A stretch of 26,483 nucleotides of DNA, from positions 1 to 26,483 of the forward strand of contig JBILXY010000014.1 of assembly GCA_044378055.1 (NCBI GenBank), written 5' to 3'. Positions 1-8,065 of this stretch are shown here, piece after piece (position 1 is the first letter of the stretch; each line of letters begins with the position of its first letter). Position numbers and translations under genes: made by a program. The notes under the pieces were generated by a model. That model saw only the letters and a list, made by a program, of their open reading frames with translations. It did no database searches and had not been told where the DNA came from. This DNA is from JBILXY01 sp044378055 (GTDB lineage Bacteria > Patescibacteriota > JACMRA01).

Positions 1-1643
1 CTTACATTAACAATTCAACAAGTAACTGTTTAACTCCGGCTACAGGTTCTGAACTATGTTCTAGTGATTCTGCTCAAGCAGGTTCAGGTTGGACAGGAAA
101 CAATGGTTGGACAGGATCTAACTTTGCCCTTGCCCCTCATGCAGGATTATATGGTCAAAGTGCTACAGCTGCTACTTCTGTTATGGAAATGGGGAAGAAG
201 GGATTCTTTAATTATCGTGAATGTTCATATTTAAAAACAACTGCAGATTATATTTTAGATAGATTTTTGTTTGATCTTGGAAACACTGCAATTAATACAT
301 TTAATTGTGCCTCAACTTTACCTGCTACTTATGTTAATAATACCACAGGAACAGGTGCTAATCCACAAGCCGTTTTGGGTAATAGATACTTGCATATGAG
401 ATCTTGTAGTTATGGAAGTACAACAATTACTGATACTAACTTAGATCAATTCACCTTCCACAACAATACTGCAAATGCCACATACGACTGTGCTGCTGGA
501 ATTTTAAGCCAAGGTTTAAACCCTCCATACGATATTATTGGAAACGGTGGAACAGACGGAGTAATCGATTACGATATGCTATCTAATAGATATGTTCATA
601 TAAGACAGTGTTCTTATACAAATAATACTAATGGAGATACCATTTTAGATAGAAGGGTAATTGCTGCAAATAATGTTATTACAGACCCTTATGACTGTAA
701 CTCATTTTCACTTGCTGGATATGTAAACGGTAATGCCGGTGGCGCTAGCTCGTATAGTTACGACCTCTTAGACCCAACCAACGGAAGTGGCTACATTCAA
801 TACAAAGTAACAAGCCCACTAAACCCAAGCACATTAAGTGTAACTCTTCCAAATGTATCTTTAGCCGGAGACTCTCAAACTACATCAACAGGAAATGCTG
901 TTATTAACTTCGCCACAACTCCATTAGTAACAGCCGACATCCCAGGTTTAACATTAACCTGTGGAGTAGGTGCAATACCAGGAACAGTAACAGTAAACAG
1001 TACAACCACCTGTACTTTCACTCTTCCTGTAACTAAAACCTTACCTTCTGACTTCAAGCTAGGAATAGGAGATGCAACCCCAGCAGGAACATGTACTGTA
1101 GGAGTAGCTAATCTTGTAACTTGTATTAATGTACCAACAGGAACCTTACTTGGAACCCAACCAGTAAACGGACAAATTGGAAGTGATACTGTAACCCCAA
1201 CAGGTGAAACAGTAAATGTAGTAGCAGGCAGTTGTTCCTCCACTAACCCATGTGCCCTATTCGACACAGCCTTAACCTATTCTCCAACCCAAGCCCTAGC
1301 TAAAAGATATGGAGGAAGTGGAAGTACTACAGCAGATAACTTAATCTTAACTCTAAAAGATACAAGATTAGAACAACCTTCTTATACAACAACTTGTACC
1401 TTCAGATACAAATTCAAATCTGATACTACATGGAGAAGTCTATCTTCCTCTGTAGCCTACAACAACTCAACAGGATGTACTTCAACTCTTCTTACAGCAG
1501 ATCAACTATTCTGGAATGTAGATTTTGAAATAACTGCAGTAACAACAAGCGGAGCAACTTCAAAGAATTACTTATTATACAGTAACTATGATTTCAAAGC
1601 TGGTTCTATTGGTGTAACTAGTATTGGAGGTAGTGGATTATAG
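1..1643 (+). CDS. Large secreted surface protein with paired-cysteine repeats, 5' end missing
   Basis: The reading frame (codons begin at base 3) is open from the window edge, so the ATG at 183 is internal and the N-terminus lies outside. The visible part is about 547 residues. It has three degenerate repeats in which a CSY motif is followed 28-29 residues later by a second Cys (C14/C42, C75/C103 and C143/C172, counting from the Met at 183). The tail of an earlier repeat is visible near base 20. From about base 740 the protein changes to a Thr/Ser/Asn/Gly-rich, beta-type region with further Cys pairs. I see no membrane helix or sorting signal at the C-terminus. Function is unknown. An exported, disulfide-stabilised surface or adhesin-like role is inferred from composition and from the neighbouring envelope genes. 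It ends in TAG, 54 nt before the next gene. Confidence 0.8.
   Translation, partial: YINNSTSNCLTPATGSELCSSDSAQAGSGWTGNNGWTGSNFALAPHAGLYGQSATAATSVMEMGKKGFFNYRECSYLKTTADYILDRFLFDLGNTAINTFNCASTLPATYVNNTTGTGANPQAVLGNRYLHMRSCSYGSTTITDTNLDQFTFHNNTANATYDCAAGILSQGLNPPYDIIGNGGTDGVIDYDMLSNRYVHIRQCSYTNNTNGDTILDRRVIAANNVITDPYDCNSFSLAGYVNGNAGGASSYSYDLLDPTNGSGYIQYKVTSPLNPSTLSVTLPNVSLAGDSQTTSTGNAVINFATTPLVTADIPGLTLTCGVGAIPGTVTVNSTTTCTFTLPVTKTLPSDFKLGIGDATPAGTCTVGVANLVTCINVPTGTLLGTQPVNGQIGSDTVTPTGETVNVVAGSCSSTNPCALFDTALTYSPTQALAKRYGGSGSTTADNLILTLKDTRLEQPSYTTTCTFRYKFKSDTTWRSLSSSVAYNNSTGCTSTLLTADQLFWNVDFEITAVTTSGATSKNYLLYSNYDFKAGSIGVTSIGGSGL
183..710 (+). repeat. Three protein-level CSY...C repeats
   Basis: The repeats lie at about 183-314, 372-506 and 576-710. 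Shared pattern: a hydrophobic/aromatic run, R-x-CSY, 9-12 variable polar residues, LD(R/Q), then 14-16 residues to NC or DC. The Cys-to-Cys distance is 28, 28 and 29 residues. The period is about 61 and 68 residues. DNA identity between copies is low, so this is an old protein repeat and not a recent DNA duplication. Confidence 0.7.
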
Positions 1644-1648
1644 TCCTT

Positions 1649-1677
1649 TTGCCAAGATATAATTCATAAGATATAAT
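1649..1677 (+). promoter_or_regulatory. Promoter for the 1698 gene
   Basis: TTGCCA at 1649-1654, a 17-nt spacer, and a perfect TATAAT at 1672-1677. Transcription would start near 1684, giving an A/C-rich leader of about 14 nt (AACAAAAACAAAAT) with no Shine-Dalgarno site. A second TATAAT lies at 1658-1663 because the 11-mer AAGATATAATT is present twice, 14 nt apart. Confidence 0.6.
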
Positions 1678-1697
1678 TAAATAAACAAAAACAAAAT

Positions 1698-2228
1698 ATG
1701 GCTACTATTAAAGAACCTAAAACTAATAAAACAGCTAAGAAAACTAATCTTGGCGAAACTTACGGTGATGAATCGTTTCAAATTGTCACTGAAAAAAAGC
1801 ACCATGTAACAAAAGAAAAAGAGCAGAAAGTAAAAGATGAAATTGAAAAAGAAATTAAACATATTTCTCTAAAAGATAGACTAGTGAATATTTCTCACAG
1901 TGATTATTTAATCTATTTCACTTTTATTTTAGTTGGAATTATTATTGGAACAATTCTTTCCTTCTCTCATTTAAAACAAAGTATTATTGAAGCAAATTAC
2001 TATCAAAATAACCGTGATTTAGTTGCATCTCAAACAATTAAGTATGATGCCCCAAACAAAGTATCTCCTTACGCTGACAAAATGGATAAATCTTCAATGA
2101 AAAGTAACAAAACTTCACAAACAAGCCCTGTAAATCCTAATCAATCAAAAAACACAAAGGTTGAATTTAACAATGGAAATTACAAAGTTTATCAGGAAGC
2201 TGATGGAACAATTACAATTGTTTGGTAG
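1698..2228 (+). CDS. Single-pass membrane protein with lysine-rich cytoplasmic N-terminus
   Basis: 176 residues. Residues 1-69 are very rich in Lys and Glu and have no signal peptide. One hydrophobic helix spans about 70-91. The rest is a polar Asn/Ser/Lys-rich tail that ends in a short beta-type segment (NYKVYQEADGTITIVW). By the positive-inside pattern the N-terminus is cytoplasmic and the C-terminal 85 residues are outside. I do not recognise a family. It sits between surface-protein genes with its own promoter and terminator. A role in anchoring or export of surface proteins is only a guess from location. Confidence 0.7.
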   Translation: MATIKEPKTNKTAKKTNLGETYGDESFQIVTEKKHHVTKEKEQKVKDEIEKEIKHISLKDRLVNISHSDYLIYFTFILVGIIIGTILSFSHLKQSIIEANYYQNNRDLVASQTIKYDAPNKVSPYADKMDKSSMKSNKTSQTSPVNPNQSKNTKVEFNNGNYKVYQEADGTITIVW

Positions 2229-2257
2229 TCCAAGAAATTTAAAAATTTGTATTTTTT

Positions 2258-2281
2258 AAGAGGGATCACCCCCTCTTTTTT
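2258..2281 (+). terminator. Rho-independent terminator after the 1698 gene
   Basis: Perfect 7-bp stem AAGAGGG / CCCTCTT (2258-2264 and 2271-2277), loop ATCACC, followed by a T run. On the other strand the stem is followed by A, so it serves + strand transcription only. Confidence 0.8.
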
Positions 2282-2301
2282 ATTTGAATATTAAAGTTAC
2301 A

Positions 2302-3441
2302 CTATTTTTTAACAGGACCGTATTTCTGCCACCAACCTTCAAAAGTATTATTATCTATTCTTGCCCTAACTTCAGACATCAGGTTAGAATAAAATTCTAG
2401 ATTATTCAAAGTGGCCAACCGTAAAGCTAACATTTCATTTGCTCTAAATAAGTGACATAGATACGCCTTGGAATAAATTCTTAGTTCTTCAAAAATTGAG
2501 TTTGAATTTATTGGTGAAAAGTCTAATTGAAATTTAGAACCGCCAATTTGGACACTTTCATAAGTATATTCGTCTAGTTGAAAAATTAAGGAACCATGCC
2601 TTGCGTTCCTGGTTGGATAAACACAGTCAAACATATCAATTCCCCTGGCTACCATTTGCACAATATCCTTTGGTGTTCCAACCCCTAATAAATGTTTTGG
2701 CTTTTCTTCCTCTAAAATTTCAGTCTGAGCAAATACCTGAGAATACATCATTTCTTCGGGTTCGCCGCCATTGGCTACACCTCCTATAGAATACCCTGGA
2801 AAATTTAATTCCATCGTTCGCAAAGCCGATTCTTTTCTTAAATCTTCAAACTGAGCGCCTTGTGGAATCCCGAACAATAAATTTCCATGGGGTTTTTCTA
2901 ATCTTAAACGCTCAAATTCAGCTTGGCTTCTTTCTGCCCATCTTCTGGTTCTTAACATGGCTCTTTTAGCATCAAGAAAAGTTGCCTCTGCTTCCAAACA
3001 TTGATCAAGAACCAAGGCAATATCCGAGCCGAGTGTGGTTTGAATCTGCATGCTAACTTCCGGAGATAGAAACTTTTTTTCACCACTTTTATCAACTCTA
3101 AATTTTACACCTTCTTCGGTAAATTTTCTTAATTTTGAAAGGGAAAAAGCCTGGAACCCACCAGAATCTGTTAACATTGGTTTATCCCATCCCACAAAAT
3201 TATGAATTCCATTGGCAGATTTAATTATATCCACCCCTGGTTTAAGCCATAAATGATAAGTATTACCTAAAATAATTTGGGCGGGCAACATATCCAGTTC
3301 AAGCTTAGAAATTGTTTTCACACTTCCAACTGTACCAATCGGCATAAAAACTGGGGTTCTAACTTCTCCCCTTGGCAAGGTTAATAAACCAGTTCTTGCC
3401 TTAATTCCTACACTTTTGTTAAAAATTTTAAATACTGACAC
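2302..3441 (-). CDS. tgt: tRNA-guanine transglycosylase, zinc site lost
   Basis: 379 residues, full length. TGT exchanges G34 of GUN-anticodon tRNAs for a queuosine precursor. Conserved features: the LPRGEVRTPVFMPIGTVG N-terminus, DSGGFQ (Asp92), LDQC (Asp146, Cys148), and the nucleophile region GIDMFDCVYPTRNARHG (Asp272). Departures: the C-x-C-x2-C...H zinc ligands are all replaced (Ser, Phe and Leu around 315-320; Asn346 for His). The pocket loop usually GGLAVGE reads GGVANGGE, one residue longer, and the usual VQGG reads PQGA. The start is GTG; no ATG lies before residue 33, and the family N-terminus begins here. The gene lies 16 nt downstream of tRNA-Pro on the same strand, so the two are probably co-transcribed. 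Identification is firm; activity and substrate are uncertain. Confidence 0.93.
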   Translation of the reverse strand: MSVFKIFNKSVGIKARTGLLTLPRGEVRTPVFMPIGTVGSVKTISKLELDMLPAQIILGNTYHLWLKPGVDIIKSANGIHNFVGWDKPMLTDSGGFQAFSLSKLRKFTEEGVKFRVDKSGEKKFLSPEVSMQIQTTLGSDIALVLDQCLEAEATFLDAKRAMLRTRRWAERSQAEFERLRLEKPHGNLLFGIPQGAQFEDLRKESALRTMELNFPGYSIGGVANGGEPEEMMYSQVFAQTEILEEEKPKHLLGVGTPKDIVQMVARGIDMFDCVYPTRNARHGSLIFQLDEYTYESVQIGGSKFQLDFSPINSNSIFEELRIYSKAYLCHLFRANEMLALRLATLNNLEFYSNLMSEVRARIDNNTFEGWWQKYGPVKK

Positions 3442-3457
3442 AAAATTTTATTTTTGT

Positions 3458-3532
3458 TGGTCGGGATGCAGGGAATTGAACCCTGTGCCTCTTGCTCCCA
3501 AAGCAAGCATGCTACCGATGCACCACATCCCG
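3458..3532 (-). tRNA. tRNA-Pro(TGG) with encoded CCA
   Basis: Full cloverleaf on the - strand: acceptor CGGGATG/CATCCCG, D stem GTGC/GCAT, anticodon stem CTTGC/GCAAG with loop TTTGGGA (anticodon TGG), T arm CAGGG-TTCAATT-CCCTG, discriminator A, then genomic CCA at 3460-3458. The body is 72 nt plus CCA. It lies directly upstream of tgt. Confidence 0.95.
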
Positions 3533-3617
3533 CTTTATTCAGAATTTTAGGATAAACATATTTTGTCAATAAACTAAGTTTTTTTAGAGCATATAATTTG
3601 CAGAAACAAAAATTTAG

Positions 3618-3645
3618 TTGTATACTGTTCTTATCTTGCTATAAG
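3618..3645 (+). promoter_or_regulatory. Possible promoter for the 3691 surface gene
   Basis: TTGTAT (3618-3623), a 16-nt spacer and TATAAG (3640-3645). It would give a leader of about 40 nt that ends in the A/C-rich stretch AAACAAAAAACAAAACAAAT before the ATG. Moderate match only. Confidence 0.35.
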
Positions 3646-3690
3646 TTGTATTTTAATAGGCTTATCAGGTAAACAAAAAACAAAACAAAT

Positions 3691-4740
3691 ATGTACTTCA
3701 AACAATTTCTTAAAGGAAAAAAAGCTCAATTATTAGGCATTTCCTTATCGCTTGTGGTTTTAATTGTAGTTGCTGCTTTTGGTTTTCAATCAATTGGTAG
3801 AAATTACTTTAAAGCTCAAGCTTCTGGTTTAACCCCAATAATCACCCCTAGTGCTGCAAATGTTTCAACCGCTGGAACAATTACAGTAGCTTGGACAAAC
3901 ACTGCCTTGCTTCCATCTGGAACAGTTATTACCCTTTTATATAGATCTTTATATACAGGAACATTAACCACAGCAAACACAACTGTTAACGCAACTGCTC
4001 CATCAGCAATTACAAATGTAACAGCATTAGGTGTTACCACATCTTCTATTACAACCGCTGCTCCAATTGCTGCATCTGCAACTTTAACAATTTCCATGAC
4101 TGGTTTAACCACACCTTCAGCCGCTGGAAACTACACATTCACAATTAGCACCCCAATTTCTAACGATTACGGAGCTAACTTCCAATATGTAGGACAATAC
4201 AATGTTGTTCAAGTAAGAGCCTTCATCCCAGTAAGTTTATCTTTCAACATTAGAAACGCAGCTGATACAGCTGATACTAACCTTTGTGATTTAGGAACTG
4301 CTTCTACAACTGCAGTAAACACTTGTTCTTACAGATTAAAAGTTTCAACAAATGCAAGTAATGGCTACACTATTGCTATGCTTGTGGACGGAAACTTGAC
4401 GAATGGTTCAACCTCTATAACAAATGCTTCCGCTGGTCCAACAGGTACAACAGTAGTTGCAGGAACAGAAATGTACGGTGCTACAGTAGCAGGAGGAGCA
4501 ATTAATGGATTAGGTGGAACAGTTACCTTAACTGCCCCATACACATCCGTTGGTGCAAATGTTGTTGCTTATAGTAACTTAGTAAGTGCTAATATTCTTT
4601 CAGCTAACAGACCTAACTTCCCTGCTGCTACAGATTTAGTTAACACCAGTTTAATTACACACAGATTAGGTATAAGTAATAATACTGGATCTGGGTATTA
4701 CGACCAAAATGTTACTTACCGTGTAACTCCAGCTTTCTAA
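3691..4740 (+). CDS. Secreted Ala/Thr/Ser-rich surface protein
   Basis: 349 residues. A basic N-terminus and one hydrophobic helix (about 13-32) act as a signal anchor or signal peptide. The remainder is strongly beta-type and rich in Thr, Ala, Ser and Asn. Two Cys (199 and 212) bracket a short loop, followed by a TNASNGYTIAMLVDG segment. That layout reminds me of the C-terminal domain of WxL-type surface proteins, but I see no clear WxL motif, so this is a weak resemblance. The next gene starts 27 nt downstream, and I suggest the pair forms an operon. The start follows an A/C-rich leader with no Shine-Dalgarno site. The codons and leader type suggest strong expression. Function is otherwise unknown. 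Confidence 0.75.
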   Translation: MYFKQFLKGKKAQLLGISLSLVVLIVVAAFGFQSIGRNYFKAQASGLTPIITPSAANVSTAGTITVAWTNTALLPSGTVITLLYRSLYTGTLTTANTTVNATAPSAITNVTALGVTTSSITTAAPIAASATLTISMTGLTTPSAAGNYTFTISTPISNDYGANFQYVGQYNVVQVRAFIPVSLSFNIRNAADTADTNLCDLGTASTTAVNTCSYRLKVSTNASNGYTIAMLVDGNLTNGSTSITNASAGPTGTTVVAGTEMYGATVAGGAINGLGGTVTLTAPYTSVGANVVAYSNLVSANILSANRPNFPAATDLVNTSLITHRLGISNNTGSGYYDQNVTYRVTPAF

Positions 4741-4767
4741 GCTTCAATATCAAACATCACAATAATT

Positions 4768-5790
4768 ATGACCAAAAATCAATCCCCAATTAAAGCTTTG
4801 CTTGTTGGAATAATCTCAATCTTAGCCTTAGCTAGTTTACCAGTTAATGCTCAGGATAATAACAGAGGATTAATTGTTAGCCCTGCAATTTTCGAATTAA
4901 GCGCCGACAGAGGAGGAAGCTATCAATTTAGCTTAAATGTAGAAAATAATTCTGAAAACGAAGATTATTCACTATCCCCTCTTGCTCAAACTTTTACTGC
5001 TGATAACGAAGAAGGTAACCCAACTGTAAGTGCAATTCCTGAAGGAAGCCCACTTAGAAACTGGATTAGCTTTAACGAATCAAAATACGATATTAAGAAA
5101 GGCCAAAAAGCTGAAAGTAAATTTACAGTCAATGTTCCACAAGAAACTGCCCCTGGAAGTTACTACTTCGCAATTAGCTATACAACAAAATTACCTGCTT
5201 TGAATGAAGGAACTAAAGTTGTATTAAACAAAGAAGTTTCTGCTTTGTTGTTCGTAACTGTTAAGGGACAAATTACTAGAAATGTTAATTTTGACTCTTT
5301 CACTTCTTACTCACAAATTGTTGATCCATTCTTTGATGGACTTAACCTAAATTACAAAATTAAGTTAGAAGGAAATGCATACTTGAAACCTTCAGGAAAT
5401 GTATTTGCTGGAAATAATTTAGAATCACCAGATTCAACTTTAACTTTGAATCCTAACCAAAAAATTATCTTACCGAATACTGGAAGAAACTTCACCATGC
5501 AAACTAATCCAACCTTAGACTGGGGATTCTTATCTTTCAAACCTTCAAGTTTACCTAACAAAGGCGAAATATTAAAAGTTTCCGATGTTAAAGTACCTTG
5601 GTTTGGATCTCAAAAATTCACAGCCCAAGTATTGTATGTAAATAACGACGGAAGCTTAGACAAGAAATCTGCTGAATTACAAGTATTCTTCTTCCCATGG
5701 AAAACTTTACTTCTAGTTCTATCAGCTATCGGTTTAATTGCTGCTGGTTATTATGGTTACTGGTACTTCGCAAGAACCAAAAAAATCTAA
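4768..5790 (+). CDS. Membrane-anchored extracellular protein, WxL-associated (DUF916)-like
   Basis: 340 residues. A signal peptide ends near residue 28 (SLPVNAQ). The first mature domain has the pattern IVSPAIFELSADRGGSYQFSLNVEN, then WISFNE...KGQKAESKFTVNVP, then APGSYYFAISY. This is the layout of the bacterial DUF916-type Ig-like domain found beside WxL surface proteins (family similarity judged by eye). A second beta domain follows, and a C-terminal helix at about 311-333 with a basic tail (ARTKKI) anchors it in the membrane. It lies 27 nt after the secreted protein at 3691, probably in the same transcript. I infer that it holds or displays that protein on the cell surface. Confidence 0.7.
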   Translation: MTKNQSPIKALLVGIISILALASLPVNAQDNNRGLIVSPAIFELSADRGGSYQFSLNVENNSENEDYSLSPLAQTFTADNEEGNPTVSAIPEGSPLRNWISFNESKYDIKKGQKAESKFTVNVPQETAPGSYYFAISYTTKLPALNEGTKVVLNKEVSALLFVTVKGQITRNVNFDSFTSYSQIVDPFFDGLNLNYKIKLEGNAYLKPSGNVFAGNNLESPDSTLTLNPNQKIILPNTGRNFTMQTNPTLDWGFLSFKPSSLPNKGEILKVSDVKVPWFGSQKFTAQVLYVNNDGSLDKKSAELQVFFFPWKTLLLVLSAIGLIAAGYYGYWYFARTKKI

Positions 5791-5839
5791 TTAACAATTA
5801 AAGGGTATTAAGAGAGAGCATGAAATACAAAAACAAAAA

Positions 5840-7357
5840 ATGGCTGAATATAAGTTCGAATTACGTCATGCCAAACCATCATTTAGTTCTTTAAACGAAT
5901 TAAAAAAGGTTACAGGCAACCACAGTCCCCTTTGGGTAATTACCAAATTTGGTGAAGGAGTAAATCTTTTACTAAATCGTATCCAAATGGGGCTTGGTTG
6001 GTTGTATGAACCAAAAACTTCAGAGACCAAAACCGAAATTTTAAAAGCTGATAACACCGCCAGACCTAAGAAAACACAGAAAAAAATTGCCACAGAAAAG
6101 GATTCTAAACAAAACCTAAATTATTTCAAAGCTAATAAGTTTTCCAGCCCATTAAATTTAGGCATATTTAAAAAATTTTATTCTAATAACAAACACGCCT
6201 TAGTTCCGCTAACTTTCTGGAAAGGAATTGAAACCAAAAGTAAAATTAAATCTACACCTAAAACCTTAATCCCGAAAGAAGTAATTCAACCCAACGAAAT
6301 TAGGTTAGGTTTTGAAAATTCTATAAACGCCCCATTGGTTTCGTTAGATGCAAGCACCATAAATCTTCTTCACAATTTCAAAAGAGGAATGAGACTTCTT
6401 CAGTTTGGTATTCTTTTAGTTTTCGTTTTAATGGGTGTGCAAACATTTTTAATTCTTACTAACCAAAGCATTAATTTCCAAGCTACAGCTACTAATCAAA
6501 CCCTTTCAACAGTAAGTAGCCTGCCAGTTAATTCTGAGCCGGGTTTGCGTATAATTACAAACTTCACAACCAACCAAGGGGTGATTGATATTGGATACAG
6601 CTTGGATGTTCAAAAAGAGGTAATAAAGATGAAAAACACATCTAATTGCAAAACTCCTGGCGTACCACCTTTGCAAAATGGTTGTAATGTAACAATTTTA
6701 CCAGGCGCCTTAGGAATTCCAGCTAGAGGAACAATTTATAAAAACATTCAGTTCGAGGGTAAAATTCCAAAAGATTCAAAAATTAAAATGGATATTAAAG
6801 ATTTTGAAACCGGAGAAGTAGGTCAAGATTTAGGAAGTTTTGGCCCAGAAAAACTTGGGAAAAATATTCCAATTCCAAGTAACATAAGCAATACACAAGG
6901 AATTTACTTAAGACTATGGACTTTAGGTGGAGAAATTTCAATCACCAAAGTGGCTATTGAATACTATAATGTGGAACAAGTAAAACCAGTTTCAGGTAAA
7001 ATTAATCCAGAATTGTTGAAAGATATTACCTCGTTTAAGATTTGGGAAGATAAAGATCAGAACCGATTATGGGATCCGAAAAATGATGTTGAATGGACTT
7101 GTAGGCCAAATTTCCCAGGTGTACTTCCATTGGAATTTGGTGTAAACGGTAACTTTGTAGCAACCCGTGATGATGCATGTTTCACAGATATAAAACCAGA
7201 TAAATGGTATATCGATAAGGGAACTAATGTTTTACCAAACGGTATGTGGCTAATTGTTTCCCAAGATCCACAAATAGCAGTTTCTTTTGAAGTCAAAGCC
7301 AGCAATGAAAAAGTAATTTTAGACATAGAGTCTTTTGATAAAGTAAATTACAAATAA
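5840..7357 (+). CDS. Bitopic envelope protein with Ca-loop-like motif
   Basis: 505 residues. There is a long Lys-rich cytoplasmic part (1-185), one membrane helix (about 187-207) and an extracellular part of about 300 residues. The outer part contains Cys pairs (270/282; 421 and a later DDACFTD Cys) and a DKDQNRLWDPKND segment at about 404-416 that resembles a dockerin or EF-hand calcium loop. The organisation (basic inside, single helix, beta-type outside) matches the 176-residue protein at 1698. The ATG follows ATACAAAAACAAAAA with no Shine-Dalgarno site, 49 nt after the previous gene. Family not recognised. It is likely part of the same surface apparatus. Confidence 0.7.
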   Translation: MAEYKFELRHAKPSFSSLNELKKVTGNHSPLWVITKFGEGVNLLLNRIQMGLGWLYEPKTSETKTEILKADNTARPKKTQKKIATEKDSKQNLNYFKANKFSSPLNLGIFKKFYSNNKHALVPLTFWKGIETKSKIKSTPKTLIPKEVIQPNEIRLGFENSINAPLVSLDASTINLLHNFKRGMRLLQFGILLVFVLMGVQTFLILTNQSINFQATATNQTLSTVSSLPVNSEPGLRIITNFTTNQGVIDIGYSLDVQKEVIKMKNTSNCKTPGVPPLQNGCNVTILPGALGIPARGTIYKNIQFEGKIPKDSKIKMDIKDFETGEVGQDLGSFGPEKLGKNIPIPSNISNTQGIYLRLWTLGGEISITKVAIEYYNVEQVKPVSGKINPELLKDITSFKIWEDKDQNRLWDPKNDVEWTCRPNFPGVLPLEFGVNGNFVATRDDACFTDIKPDKWYIDKGTNVLPNGMWLIVSQDPQIAVSFEVKASNEKVILDIESFDKVNYK

Positions 7358-7360
7358 CAG

Positions 7361-7389
7361 TTGACATTTTAGCTTCTCAAGTTTGAAAT
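7361..7389 (+). promoter_or_regulatory. Possible promoter for the 7422 kinase-like gene
   Basis: A perfect TTGACA at 7361-7366 begins 4 nt after the stop codon of the previous gene. After a 17-nt spacer comes TGAAAT (7384-7389, 4 of 6 to consensus). A good -35 box with a mediocre -10 box. Confidence 0.4.
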
Positions 7390-7421
7390 GATATTAGGAA
7401 AAATAAAGTGAGGTAGATATA

Positions 7422-8051
7422 ATGATATGCTTTCCGATTATTGCAGGTACTGATTCTTGTGGAAAAACATCGCTAATTAAACATCTTGAAACACTAGGAT
7501 ACAGAACTACATCATGGCATCGATTTGCTAAGGAAGTATTTTTAAAAATCCCTGGATTTCCAGTCGATCCTCCAGATTTAGGATGGGAAGTTTATAAATA
7601 TGTTGATGTTGACCAGCGAGAAAGTTACTTTAAGGAAATATTTAGTCTTTGGAATTTAAGTATTCAGGCCGAAATGGAAACTTACAAAAAAACATTGTTT
7701 GGCGATTCACATTGCTATCGATTTCTAATAAAAGAGCAGCTTTTATATGGAAATTTTGGAAACAATGAATTACTATCGCTATTACCACAGCCAGAATTAA
7801 TCTTTCTGATAGAGCTAAACACTAAATTTTCATGGCAATTGAATAATCAGAAGCCAGAATTTTACGAGAAATATCCTGGAAATGACAATGAGTGGAATCG
7901 GTTTAATTTATTTCAAACTGATGTCTACAACGGAATGAAAACACTGTACAGTGAGTTACAAATTCCGGTTGTTATTCTTCCAAATACTGGATTATTATCA
8001 AAAGCAGACAAACATGAAATGTGGATGGAGATTATTTCACAATACATCTAA
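7422..8051 (+). CDS. P-loop nucleotide kinase, thymidylate/deoxynucleoside kinase-like
   Basis: 209 residues. The N-terminal beta strand FPIIAG leads into a P-loop, GTDSCGKTS (residues 9-17), followed by HLETLGYRT. That is the start of thymidylate and deoxynucleoside kinases. Near residue 125 PELIFLIELN is a plausible core strand, and an NQKPEFYEKY segment may belong to the lid. The length matches dTMP kinase, but I cannot see a canonical DR(Y/W) motif, so the substrate is open. This gene is unusual here in having a Shine-Dalgarno-like AGGT at 7411-7414, 7 nt before the ATG. It has its own likely promoter and terminator. Confidence 0.7.
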   Translation: MICFPIIAGTDSCGKTSLIKHLETLGYRTTSWHRFAKEVFLKIPGFPVDPPDLGWEVYKYVDVDQRESYFKEIFSLWNLSIQAEMETYKKTLFGDSHCYRFLIKEQLLYGNFGNNELLSLLPQPELIFLIELNTKFSWQLNNQKPEFYEKYPGNDNEWNRFNLFQTDVYNGMKTLYSELQIPVVILPNTGLLSKADKHEMWMEIISQYI

Positions 8052-8065
8052 TTTTCACAATTCCT

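Noticed and set aside
875..1267. - strand ORF of 130 residues inside the surface-protein gene
   Set aside because: Shadow of a Thr/Val/Pro-rich coding strand; the + frame has clear repeats and continues from the window edge.
3816..4112. - strand ORF of 98 residues
   Set aside because: Antisense shadow of the Ala/Thr-rich 3691 gene.
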